Below, piece by piece: positions 1-5,960 of a DNA stretch of 19,348 nucleotides. The DNA comes from JBDSYA01 sp039925865 (GTDB lineage: Bacteria > Bacteroidota > Ignavibacteria > Tepidaquicellales > Tepidaquicellaceae), in assembly GCA_039925865.1 (NCBI GenBank), contig JBDSYA010000069.1, forward strand, positions 1 through 19,348, given 5' to 3'. The translations under genes were made by a program, and so were the position numbers. Position 1 is the first letter of the stretch, and every line of letters begins with the position of its first letter. The notes beneath the pieces were generated by a model, which did not search any database, was not told the DNA's origin, and was given only the letters and a program-made list of their open reading frames with translations.

Positions 1-413
1 AGTATGATTTTGCGAAATGCTGTAATCCGATACCAGGAGATGACGTTATTGGTTTTATTAGTTTTGAAAAAGGTGTTCGAATTCACAGAAAGAATTGTAA
101 AAATATTGTCAATCTGTTTTTACGTGAACCGGAGAGGATCGTGCAGATAAACTGGAATGAAACCGAAGGCAGTGAATTTACAGGCGGAATAAAAATAATT
201 GGAGAAGACAGGCCGGGCATTCTAAATGAAATTACAAAAACCATTTCAAAAAATTTTAATTCAAATATTAAAAGTGTTGATATCAAAACAAAAAGTTCAA
301 TGTTTGAAGGTACGCTTATACTCAGTATACAAAATCTAAAGCAGCTAAATCAAATAATGGAAAAGATAAATAACCAGGAAGGAGTTTTTAGTGTCACGCG
401 CTTTGAGCAGTAA
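1..413 (+). CDS. rel: Rel/SpoT-family (p)ppGpp synthetase/hydrolase, C-terminal part (5' partial)
   Basis: This is the C-terminal 136 residues of a long RSH alarmone enzyme; the first complete codon is at position 3 and the catalytic N-terminal half lies outside the window. The fragment opens with the zinc-finger/RIS signature: a CC pair followed by NPIPGDDVIGFIS, then GVRIHRKNC, whose His and Cys are typical of RelA/SpoT regulatory regions. From about residue 58 an ACT domain follows (GGIKIIGEDRPGILNEITK), the usual ligand/ribosome-sensing end of these proteins. The gene ends with TAA at 411-413 and overlaps the next gene by 23 nt. Whether the enzyme is bifunctional or synthetase-only cannot be told without the N-terminal half. 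A GTG at 141 is only an internal codon, because the conserved RIS motif lies upstream of it. Confidence 0.93.
   Translation, partial: YDFAKCCNPIPGDDVIGFISFEKGVRIHRKNCKNIVNLFLREPERIVQINWNETEGSEFTGGIKIIGEDRPGILNEITKTISKNFNSNIKSVDIKTKSSMFEGTLILSIQNLKQLNQIMEKINNQEGVFSVTRFEQ
376..384 (+). promoter_or_regulatory. Ribosome binding site for the TolB-like gene
   Basis: AGGAAGGAG lies 6 nt before the GTG at 391, inside the last codons of the upstream rel gene. It is one of the best Shine-Dalgarno sequences in the window. It decides the GTG start, which no ATG could replace in the signal-peptide region. Confidence 0.75.
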
Positions 414-1476
414 ATTACTTTTCATACTACCTATTTTTATAATACTTTCCCTTTCATTTTCTAAATATACAATCAAAAATCTACAATCAAAAATCCATAC
501 TGATTCTTTGCTTATTAATAAAGAAATTCATTTGAAGAACATTCAGCAGCTTACTTTCGGCGGTGAAAATGCCGAATGTTATTTTTCTCCTGACGGCAGC
601 AAATTTACTTTTCAATCGACCCGAGGAGGAATGGAATGCGATCAGATATTTACTATGAATGCAGATGGTTCAGTGCAGATCTTAGCCAGCACCGGCAGGG
701 GCAGAACGACCTGTGCATACTATTTGCCGGATAATAAAACAATACTTTACTCATCAACACATTTAGGCGGAGATAATTGTCCGAGTAAGCCGGACTTTTC
801 AAAGGGTTACGTTTGGGCTTTGTATGATACTTATGACATTTTCACTTCTAATGAAGATGGGACGGATCTGAAGCAGCTCACCTTTGAAAAGGGTTATGAT
901 GCTGAAGCAACGGTTTCACACGTAAGCAAAAAAATAGTTTTTACTTCGACCAGAAACGGAGATATAGATATTTATTCAATGGACACTGACGGAAATAATA
1001 TTGCTCAACTAACTTTTGAAACCGGATATGACGGCGGGCCCTTTTATTCATATGACGGGACAAAAATTATTTACCGGAGAACTAGCTTTGATGATGATAA
1101 GGAAGTAGAAAATTATAGAGAACTACTTTCTCAGGGATTGATAAGACCGGGAAAACTTGAGATATGGATAATGGATGCTGACGGCAGCAATAAAAAACAA
1201 GTGACGAAAAATGCTGCAGCTAACTTTGCACCTTATTTTTTTCCCGACGGAAAATCAATTTTGTTTTGCTCGAATATTGAAGATCCTCTGAGCAGAAATT
1301 TTGATATCTATAAAATTAATGTTGACGGGACTATGCCCGAACGAATAACTTATCATGAAGAGTTTGACGGGTTTCCAATGTTTTCCCCTGACGGAAAAAA
1401 GCTTGTCTTCTGTTCAAACAGGAATAATGATTTGAAAGGCGAGACAAATATTTTCATATGTGATTGGATAGACTGA
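391..1476 (+). CDS. Secreted TolB-like beta-propeller (PD40/WD40-like repeat) protein
   Basis: This 361-residue protein starts at a GTG backed by a strong Shine-Dalgarno. A hydrophobic segment at residues 8-24 looks like a Sec signal peptide or membrane anchor with no lipobox cysteine, so the protein is probably periplasmic or exported. The rest is a run of PD40-type propeller blades marked by repeated xFSPDGxKxxF and IxxMxxDGSxxxxLT signatures, for example near residues 57-97, 155-205, 210-265, 275-312 and 325-355. Such blades occur in TolB and in many binding proteins; no catalytic motif is visible. It is shorter than true TolB (about 430 residues) and lacks the neighbours of a tol-pal cluster, so I do not call it tolB. 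It overlaps rel by 23 nt and is probably co-transcribed with it. A 14-bp tandem duplication sits just after the signal peptide. Its ligand is unknown. Confidence 0.88.
   Translation: MSRALSSKLLFILPIFIILSLSFSKYTIKNLQSKIHTDSLLINKEIHLKNIQQLTFGGENAECYFSPDGSKFTFQSTRGGMECDQIFTMNADGSVQILASTGRGRTTCAYYLPDNKTILYSSTHLGGDNCPSKPDFSKGYVWALYDTYDIFTSNEDGTDLKQLTFEKGYDAEATVSHVSKKIVFTSTRNGDIDIYSMDTDGNNIAQLTFETGYDGGPFYSYDGTKIIYRRTSFDDDKEVENYRELLSQGLIRPGKLEIWIMDADGSNKKQVTKNAAANFAPYFFPDGKSILFCSNIEDPLSRNFDIYKINVDGTMPERITYHEEFDGFPMFSPDGKKLVFCSNRNNDLKGETNIFICDWID
468..495 (+). repeat. Perfect 14-bp tandem duplication inside the TolB-like gene
   Basis: TACAATCAAAAATC occurs twice back to back (468-481 and 482-495), encoding residues about 26-35 between the signal peptide and the propeller. 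Because 14 is not a multiple of 3, copy number sets the frame. With one copy, the signal-peptide frame would run into a TGA a few codons later (TAC TGA). With two copies, it joins the propeller frame. Confidence 0.9.
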
Positions 1477-1489
1477 TAAGATATCTGAT

Positions 1490-1918
1490 TTATAAAGGTG
1501 ATTTTCTTATAAAATCGTAATATGTAAGATACCACCTCTTTTCTGAATACATAGACAGATAATTCCTGCTGAGGTCAAAGCTAAATCTTTCCGTGTAATC
1601 GAGGCTGTATTTGGTTGAACCTTCTGCTTTTGCAACTCCCGATAAAATTATATTATCTCCTGTAATCCTGAAAGTACCTTTAGATCTAAACGGCTGATAA
1701 TTTATATTTATCCCATCATCTAATACTCCGATCTCAGTAAAAAAAGAATCATTCTTAAAAGTAAACTGATAATATATAGACAGGTTGAATTCCTGAACAG
1801 GTTTATCAAACCTTGATACCCAAACCCCCTGAACATCATTGAATGAATTTATTTTGCCGGATGTACAGGATAATACAGGAAGCAATGTTACTATTGAAAG
1901 ATAAAATAAAATTTTCAT
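1490..1918 (-). CDS. Small predicted lipoprotein of unknown function
   Basis: This 142-residue protein begins with a lipoprotein signal peptide: MKILFYLSIVTLLPVLSC, with a lipobox (PVLSC) and acylated Cys18. The mature part contains GVWVSRFD near its start and an alternating beta-rich pattern (FRSKGTFRITGDNIILSG), reminiscent of small lipocalin-like/META-type periplasmic lipoproteins. I do not recognise a specific family. I chose the ATG at 1918 over an in-frame GTG at 1939 because AGGA lies 5 nt upstream of the ATG, it falls just after the acpS stop, and it gives a canonical short signal peptide. The GTG would add seven residues and overlap acpS by 14 nt. It is the last gene of the - strand run and converges on the TolB-like gene with only a 13-nt gap. 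No clear terminator is seen there. Confidence 0.8.
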   Translation of the reverse strand: MKILFYLSIVTLLPVLSCTSGKINSFNDVQGVWVSRFDKPVQEFNLSIYYQFTFKNDSFFTEIGVLDDGININYQPFRSKGTFRITGDNIILSGVAKAEGSTKYSLDYTERFSFDLSRNYLSMYSEKRWYLTYYDFIRKSPL

Positions 1919-1925
1919 AAACTTC

Positions 1926-2291
1926 CTAACCTTCTTCACAGCTTACTACAGCACAAGCATAATCTTCAGTATGTGAAATACTTATTTCAAATTTTAGTTT
2001 TGCGAATTCCGTTTCCTTCAAATGAACGATGTAAGGTTTTCCTTTTTCGTTATTTAAAATTTCAATGTCTTTCCAGCTAAACTCTTTACCCACGCCTGTT
2101 CCAATTGCTTTCGAGTATGCTTCTTTAGATGCAAATCTTCCCGCGAAATGCAGTTCCGTTTTGGAAAATTTTTTACAGTAATTGATCTCATTCTCAGTCA
2201 GTATTCTCTGAAAGAATCTTTCCCCAAAATCGTTCATAAGTTTTTGAATTCTTTTTACTTCAATGATATCGATGCCAATTCCTTTGATCAT
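1926..2291 (-). CDS. acpS: Holo-[acyl-carrier-protein] synthase
   Basis: AcpS transfers 4'-phosphopantetheine from CoA to the serine of apo-acyl carrier protein, activating fatty acid synthesis in the cytoplasm. At 121 residues it is the usual length of the trimeric bacterial AcpS. The Mg2+-binding residues sit at canonical places: Asp8 in GIGIDIIEVKRI and Glu57 in GRFASKEAYSKA. The phosphopantetheinyl transferase signature continues as IGTGVGKEFSWKDIEI, and the C-terminal ISHTEDYA carries His107. The start is ATG. It lies 4 nt after the HAD gene stop and 7 nt before the lipoprotein start, so these three genes are probably one transcript. Association with fabZ, also in this window, is metabolic rather than operonic. 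Confidence 0.97.
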   Translation of the reverse strand: MIKGIGIDIIEVKRIQKLMNDFGERFFQRILTENEINYCKKFSKTELHFAGRFASKEAYSKAIGTGVGKEFSWKDIEILNNEKGKPYIVHLKETEFAKLKFEISISHTEDYACAVVSCEEG

Positions 2292-2295
2292 TATA

Positions 2296-2982
2296 TCATT
2301 TAATATTATTTTCTTTTTTTACAATATCTATCAGTTCTGTAATTGAATTAATATCATAATCCGATTCAGGATTTTCCGTATTGAAAGTATCTCCGTATCG
2401 TGCGAAAACAGTTTTCATTCCCACAGCTTTTGCGCCCACCATGTCTCGTTCAGCCCAGTCACCGATCATAAGACATTCATCTGCTCTTAGATCTAATTCT
2501 TTTAATGCCATATTGAAAGGAACCGGCGAAGGCTTTCTTTCGCGTGTTTCATCATAAGTTATTACTACATCAAAAAAATGGTGAAAGTTAATGTACGATA
2601 ATCTCAGCCAGGCTTCTTTAGATGGAGCGTCGGAGACCACGGCAAGTTTAAGACCCATCTTGATAAGTTCGATCAGTGCTGGTAATACTCCGGGATAAGG
2701 TTTTAAAGCTGCTTCCCTTGCGGTGCGGTATGCAACAATTCCTGCTGACATGATCTTATAATCCAGTTTTCCCAAAGATTGTTTTAACATGTGATCAAAT
2801 ACCTGCTGATATTCAATTCCTTCTGATTCATAAATCTTATTGATCAGATCTTTTATCTCAGCGAATGTTAATTTTAATCCGGCGTCTATCATCGCATGAA
2901 TTGCTGCATCAACAGCCACTCTTTTAAGGAGCATAAAATCAACAAGAGTGTTATCCAGATCAAAAATAATTGCTTTAATCAA
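2296..2982 (-). CDS. HAD-superfamily hydrolase (phosphoglycolate phosphatase/YjjG-like)
   Basis: The 228-residue protein has all four HAD motifs. Motif I is FDLDNTL with nucleophile Asp8 and Asp10, motif II is VVSD with Ser117, motif III is Lys150 in ERKPSP, and motif IV is MIGDWAERD with acidic residues Asp175 and Asp180. The alpha-helical cap between residues about 16 and 95 makes it a C1-type HAD, as in phosphoglycolate phosphatases and YjjG-type nucleotidases. The substrate cannot be deduced. The start has to be TTG at 2982, because the frame is closed by TAA only two codons upstream, motif I begins at residue 7, and no ATG or GTG is available. No Shine-Dalgarno is visible. The gene begins right at the edge of the repeat block 2992-3265, which separates it from fur. 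Confidence 0.9.
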   Translation of the reverse strand: MIKAIIFDLDNTLVDFMLLKRVAVDAAIHAMIDAGLKLTFAEIKDLINKIYESEGIEYQQVFDHMLKQSLGKLDYKIMSAGIVAYRTAREAALKPYPGVLPALIELIKMGLKLAVVSDAPSKEAWLRLSYINFHHFFDVVITYDETRERKPSPVPFNMALKELDLRADECLMIGDWAERDMVGAKAVGMKTVFARYGDTFNTENPESDYDINSITELIDIVKKENNIK

Positions 2983-3010
2983 ATTTGGTTAAAAGTTGAA
3001 AGTTAATAAA

Positions 3011-3136
3011 GTTTGTTAACTTGTTAAAGTTTGTTGAGTTTGTTGAGTTTGTTGAGTTTGTTGAGTTTGTTAAGTTTGTTGAGTTTGTTAAGTTTGTTAA
3101 GTTTGTTAAGTTTGTTGAGTTTGTTAAGTTTGTTAA
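3011..3136 (+). repeat. 9-bp tandem array, unit GTTTGTTRA
   Basis: Twelve uninterrupted units run from 3029 to 3136 and differ only at position 8 (A or G). Two degenerate units precede them (3011-3028). Because the unit length is a multiple of three, the array reads open on the - strand as a run of Asn-Lys-Leu. That is a by-product of the periodicity and not evidence of a protein. Confidence 0.92.
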
Positions 3137-3141
3137 AATTT

Positions 3142-3180
3142 TTAAACTTATTAAACTTATTAAACTTATTTAACTTATTA
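3142..3180 (-). repeat. Second 9-bp array, imperfect inverted counterpart
   Basis: TTAAACTTA occurs three times (3142-3168) with a variant fourth copy. Read on the opposite strand in matching phase, the unit is GTTTAATAA, agreeing with GTTTGTTAA at 7 of 9 positions. Around the AT-rich junction (about 3134-3146) the two arrays could fold into a long imperfect hairpin. In a + strand RNA, each 9-mer pair would leave one U-U mismatch and one G-U wobble. Confidence 0.7.
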
Positions 3181-3198
3181 AGTAAATTGTGAAATAAA

Positions 3199-3265
3199 CC
3201 ATTGACCATTCACCATTCACTATTGACCATTCACCCGCCATAGGCGGGCAAGCCATTCACCATCA
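3199..3265 (+). repeat. 7-bp CCATTSA repeats flanking a GC-rich hairpin
   Basis: Five 7-mers (CCATTGA, CCATTCA, CCATTCA, CTATTGA, CCATTCA) run without a gap from 3199 to 3233. CCCGCC-ATA-GGCGGG (3234-3248) follows, a perfect 6-bp stem with a 3-nt loop, then CAAG and two more CCATTCA-like units. The hairpin lacks a T-tract on either strand, so it does not look like an intrinsic terminator, although it lies directly downstream of fur. Confidence 0.8.
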
Positions 3266-3271
3266 AGCAAT

Positions 3272-3718
3272 TTACTTACAGTTTTGACAAACGCCGAAAA
3301 ATTCCAGTGAATGTGATATGTCGGTATATCCTTTTTTATTTAACAGCTTTTCAAGCTCCTCAAGGACACACGCCTCAACATTTTCAACATTTTTACATTT
3401 CTTGCACACAATGTGATGATGGTGATGCCTGTCATACACAAGTTCGTATCTTTTAAATTCATCTTTAAAATCGATCTCGTGGACAATATTATGTTTGGTA
3501 AATAAGTTTATTGTACGATAGACTGTAGCAAGATCAGAACTTTTATTTTTTATTTTCTTATGTATTTCTGAAATGGTTAACGGTTTGTGATTAACTTTCA
3601 ATATACTTAATATCTGAAGACGGGATGCCGTGATCCTCTGTGAACGTGAATTAAGAATTATTTTGAATTCTTCTTCAACAAAATTATTTTCTTCTCTGAC
3701 TGGTTTTTTATTTTTCAT
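3272..3718 (-). CDS. Fur-family metal-responsive transcriptional regulator
   Basis: A 148-residue Fur/PerR/Zur-type repressor. The N-terminal winged helix includes SQRITASRLQILSIL and the recognition-helix region SSDLATVYRTINLF. The dimerisation half carries the His cluster RHHHHHIVCKKC (His98-102) and two CxxC pairs (Cys105/108 and Cys144/147) that form the structural zinc site. The sequence does not settle whether it senses iron, peroxide or zinc. I chose the ATG at 3718. It overlaps the last codons of the 3-hydroxyacyl-CoA dehydrogenase by 11 nt and has GGAAGAGG about 11 nt upstream. The longer in-frame TTG at 3751 would add 11 residues lying deep inside the upstream gene. The overlap suggests translational coupling to the dehydrogenase. 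The stop is followed by the repeat block. Confidence 0.93.
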   Translation of the reverse strand: MKNKKPVREENNFVEEEFKIILNSRSQRITASRLQILSILKVNHKPLTISEIHKKIKNKSSDLATVYRTINLFTKHNIVHEIDFKDEFKRYELVYDRHHHHHIVCKKCKNVENVEACVLEELEKLLNKKGYTDISHSLEFFGVCQNCK

Positions 3719-4577
3719 AATTATAAAAACCTCTTCCGGTCTTTCTTCCAAGAAGATTTGAATCTACCATTTTCTTTTGAATATAATTTGGCCTGTATTT
3801 CGGATCGTTGAAAAAGGCCTCATAGACTGAATTTGTCACAGAAAAATTAACATCGATTCCTATCATGTCCATGAGTTCGAAAGGTCCCATTGCAAACCCA
3901 CCGATATTTTTCATGATTTTATCAATTGTTTCAAAGTCTGATGAACCTTCACTCAATATTTTCAAGGCTTCACCATAGAACGGCCTCGCAATTCTGTTAA
4001 CAATAAATGCAGGTGTATCCTTAGCTATTACAGGCACTTTCCCGGTTTTCTTAGAAAGTTCAACTGCAATAGTTACAGTCTCTTCCGAAGTAAAATCTCC
4101 GCGCACTACTTCAACAAGCTTCATAATGTTTGCCGGATTAAAATAATGCATCCCTATCACCCGCTCCGGATTTGTTTTTACTATTGTTGAGATCGTTGTT
4201 ATGGATAGTGAAGAAGTATTAGTTGAGAGAATTGCCTCCGCTGAACAGATAAGATCAAGCCTGGAAAAAATTTCTTTTTTCAGATCCATGTCCTCCAGTG
4301 CAGCTTCAATAATAAATTCGCATGACCCGAGTGTACTAAAGTCCGAGGTCAGAATAATATTGTTAAGGATATCTGTTCTTTTATCTTTGGTAATTTTTTT
4401 CTTCTCAACAGATTTATTAAGATCTTTTTCAATGATCATCATGGCATTGCCAAGTATTTCATCATTGACATCATTAAGTATTGTTTTATAACCGCTTTGG
4501 CTGACAGAGATGGCAATACCTCTTCCCATAGTTCCTGAGCCGATAACACCAATTGTTTTTATTTCTTCAAATTTCAT
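3708..4577 (-). CDS. 3-hydroxyacyl-CoA (3-hydroxybutyryl-CoA) dehydrogenase
   Basis: A 289-residue single-domain NAD-dependent dehydrogenase of the Hbd/PaaH type, which interconverts acetoacetyl-CoA-type 3-ketoacyl-CoA and 3-hydroxyacyl-CoA. The N-terminus has the Rossmann GxGxxG (GSGTMG, residues 13-18). STNTSSLSI and GMHYFNP supply the catalytic Ser and His (His144), and PAFIVNRIARPFYGEA carries the conserved Asn. The C-terminal all-helical domain ends with the typical GRKTGRGFYNY. The ATG at 4577 was preferred to a TTG two codons upstream. No thiolase or crotonase gene is adjacent, so the pathway (butyrate, PHB or fatty acid degradation) is open. It lies 38 nt after folC on the same strand and overlaps the Fur-family gene. 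Confidence 0.95.
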   Translation of the reverse strand: MKFEEIKTIGVIGSGTMGRGIAISVSQSGYKTILNDVNDEILGNAMMIIEKDLNKSVEKKKITKDKRTDILNNIILTSDFSTLGSCEFIIEAALEDMDLKKEIFSRLDLICSAEAILSTNTSSLSITTISTIVKTNPERVIGMHYFNPANIMKLVEVVRGDFTSEETVTIAVELSKKTGKVPVIAKDTPAFIVNRIARPFYGEALKILSEGSSDFETIDKIMKNIGGFAMGPFELMDMIGIDVNFSVTNSVYEAFFNDPKYRPNYIQKKMVDSNLLGRKTGRGFYNYEK

Positions 4578-4580
4578 GAA

Positions 4581-4588
4581 CAAATATA
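4581..4588 (-). promoter_or_regulatory. Possible Bacteroidetes-type -7 element before the dehydrogenase gene
   Basis: On the - strand TATATTTG matches TAnnTTTG and ends 3 nt before the ATG at 4577. If used, transcription would start at or next to the ATG and give a leaderless mRNA. No clear TTTG -33 box and no Shine-Dalgarno are visible. Chance is a real alternative in such AT-rich DNA. Confidence 0.25.
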
Positions 4589-4615
4589 AATTTTTATACT
4601 CACTTAATAAATTTA

Positions 4616-5944
4616 TTATCCGGTGACTTCAATTGAAGTTTTTAAACCGGGCAATTTTAAAAAGTCACTCACTAAAAAAAATGATCCTGTAATAAGTATA
4701 AGATCTTTTTGAGAAGAATTGTTAATAACGTAATCGAAAGCTTCAGCTACATTTTTCTTTACTTCAAAAGAGGACTTTTTTTTCCCGACGGCTTTGTAAA
4801 GGTCTTCAGGCTCAGCAGATCTTTTGTAATCAGGCTTTGTCAGAATAATTTTAGCTGTCCTTATCTTCGCAAGCTCTGAGATACATTCTTTAAATTTTTT
4901 ATCAGTCATCATTCCGAAAATTATATAGAGCTTTTCATAATGAAAATATTTTAAATTGGATTTAATATTTCTGACCCCCTGGAGATTATGAGAAATATCT
5001 ATCACTATCTTTGGAGCTTTAGAGATCAATTCAAAACGTCCGTGAAGATTAGAGTTTAATTTCAAATTTTGTAGTCCTGCGAAAATTTGCACATCGGTAA
5101 AATTAATTTTTTCTTTTTTGCTGATCACGTCTAAAGACGTAAATGCAGTTTTAATATTTTTTAACTGATAATCTCCTATTACAGGAAAGAGGAAATTTTT
5201 ACCTGAATAAATTCCATTTTTAATGTTGAAATAAAAACCGTGTTCCATTTTTTTTACAATTTTTGTTTTGTATTGGTTCTCAGAAAATATAAGTTCAGAC
5301 ATCTTTTCCTTTGAATACTTTTTGAATATTCTTTTTGAAACTTCAGATACTTCCCCGATCACAACAGGTGTATTTTTTTTTATGATGCCGGCCTTCTCTT
5401 TTGTGATTTCTATTATTGTATTACCCAGAAATTCTGTATGATCAATATCTATACTTGTGATTACTGAAATAACAGGGTTTATGACATTTGTAGAATCCAG
5501 CCTTCCGCCAAGGCCGGTTTCTATAACAGCGTAATCAATTTTTTTAAAATTAAAATATTCAAATGCTAAAGCCGTTGTAATTTCAAAAAAACTTGGTTTA
5601 ATTTTTTCGATATCTTTATAATGGTTGTTAACAAAGTTCAAAACATGTTTTTTTGGAATGAACTTTCCATTAAAAAGAATTCGTTCACGGAAGTCAATCA
5701 AATGAGGTGATGTGTAAAGCCCGGTTTTAAAACCCTTTTCGATCAAAACGGAATTTAAGATCGATGATACTGAACCCTTTCCATTTGTACCCGCAATATG
5801 AAGAGATTTAAAATTTCTTTCCGGATTATTTAAAAGCTTAAGGAGTGCTTTAATATTTTTCAGATCATATTTTATTCCGGCTCGCTCAAGCCCGTATAAA
5901 TAATTGATACTGCTTTTATAATTACTGAATTTATTTACTTTCAA
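4616..5944 (-). CDS. folC: Bifunctional dihydrofolate synthase/folylpolyglutamate synthase
   Basis: FolC ligates glutamate to dihydropteroate and folates, an ATP-dependent cytoplasmic Mur-ligase-like enzyme. The 442-residue length is normal. Visible motifs are the P-loop GTNGKGS (52-58), TSPHL (78-82), the omega-loop ETGLGGRLDSTN (142-153), the metal-site DIDHTEFLG (about 166-174), the carbamylated-Lys region KEKAGI (182-187), and DISHN at the start of the C-terminal domain, where DGAHN is commoner. The start is TTG at 5944, placed so that the N-terminus NYKSSINYLYGLERAGIKY matches the family. No Shine-Dalgarno is seen, and the TTG lies inside a GC-rich island (5942-5955). It follows ribH by 16 nt, so folate and riboflavin genes sit together. 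Confidence 0.96.
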   Translation of the reverse strand: MKVNKFSNYKSSINYLYGLERAGIKYDLKNIKALLKLLNNPERNFKSLHIAGTNGKGSVSSILNSVLIEKGFKTGLYTSPHLIDFRERILFNGKFIPKKHVLNFVNNHYKDIEKIKPSFFEITTALAFEYFNFKKIDYAVIETGLGGRLDSTNVINPVISVITSIDIDHTEFLGNTIIEITKEKAGIIKKNTPVVIGEVSEVSKRIFKKYSKEKMSELIFSENQYKTKIVKKMEHGFYFNIKNGIYSGKNFLFPVIGDYQLKNIKTAFTSLDVISKKEKINFTDVQIFAGLQNLKLNSNLHGRFELISKAPKIVIDISHNLQGVRNIKSNLKYFHYEKLYIIFGMMTDKKFKECISELAKIRTAKIILTKPDYKRSAEPEDLYKAVGKKKSSFEVKKNVAEAFDYVINNSSQKDLILITGSFFLVSDFLKLPGLKTSIEVTG

Positions 5945-5955
5945 GGCAGGCGGGG
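5942..5955. repeat. GC-rich island at the folC start, possible remnant of a dispersed hairpin repeat
   Basis: CAAGGCAGGCGGGG is a short GC-rich stretch in otherwise AT-rich DNA between ribH and folC. It shares GGCGGG and CAAG with the hairpin at 3234-3252, and GCAGGC with the hairpin at 14802-14827. It cannot form a full stem by itself. On the - strand its end supplies the TTG start codon of folC. Confidence 0.35.
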
Positions 5956-5960
5956 TTTTT

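Larger units (their letters stand above)
2992..3265. repeat. Composite intergenic block of short tandem repeats
   Basis: Almost the whole gap between the HAD gene and fur is built from successive short iterations. These are two AAAGTTR units (about 2992-3004), a 9-bp GTTTGTTRA array (3011-3136), an oppositely oriented 9-bp TTAAACTTA array (3142-3180), 7-bp CCATTSA units (3199-3233), a GC-rich hairpin (3234-3248) and two more CCATTCA-like units (3253-3265). There is no transposase, no target duplication that I can see, and no unique spacer sequence, so it is neither an insertion sequence nor a CRISPR. Its function is unknown. Confidence 0.88.

Noticed and set aside
3011..3180. CRISPR-like array
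   Set aside because: Units are 9 bp with no spacers and no cas genes nearby. This is a simple tandem repeat.
3024..3209. 61-codon - strand frame reading as an Asn-Lys-Leu repeat protein
   Set aside because: It is open only because the repeat unit is 9 bp, a multiple of three. It has no ribosome site and no non-repeat domain.
3234..3248. Rho-independent terminator downstream of fur
   Set aside because: The 6-bp GC stem is perfect, but no T-tract follows on either strand. It fits a repeat hairpin better.
3719..3751. Longer N-terminus of the Fur-family protein from a TTG
   Set aside because: The ATG at 3718 has a purine-rich site upstream and gives a normal Fur length. The extension only re-reads the dehydrogenase coding region.
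4201..4491. 96-codon + strand frame inside the dehydrogenase gene
   Set aside because: It is antisense to a well-conserved gene, with low-complexity Ser/Leu composition and no recognisable domain.
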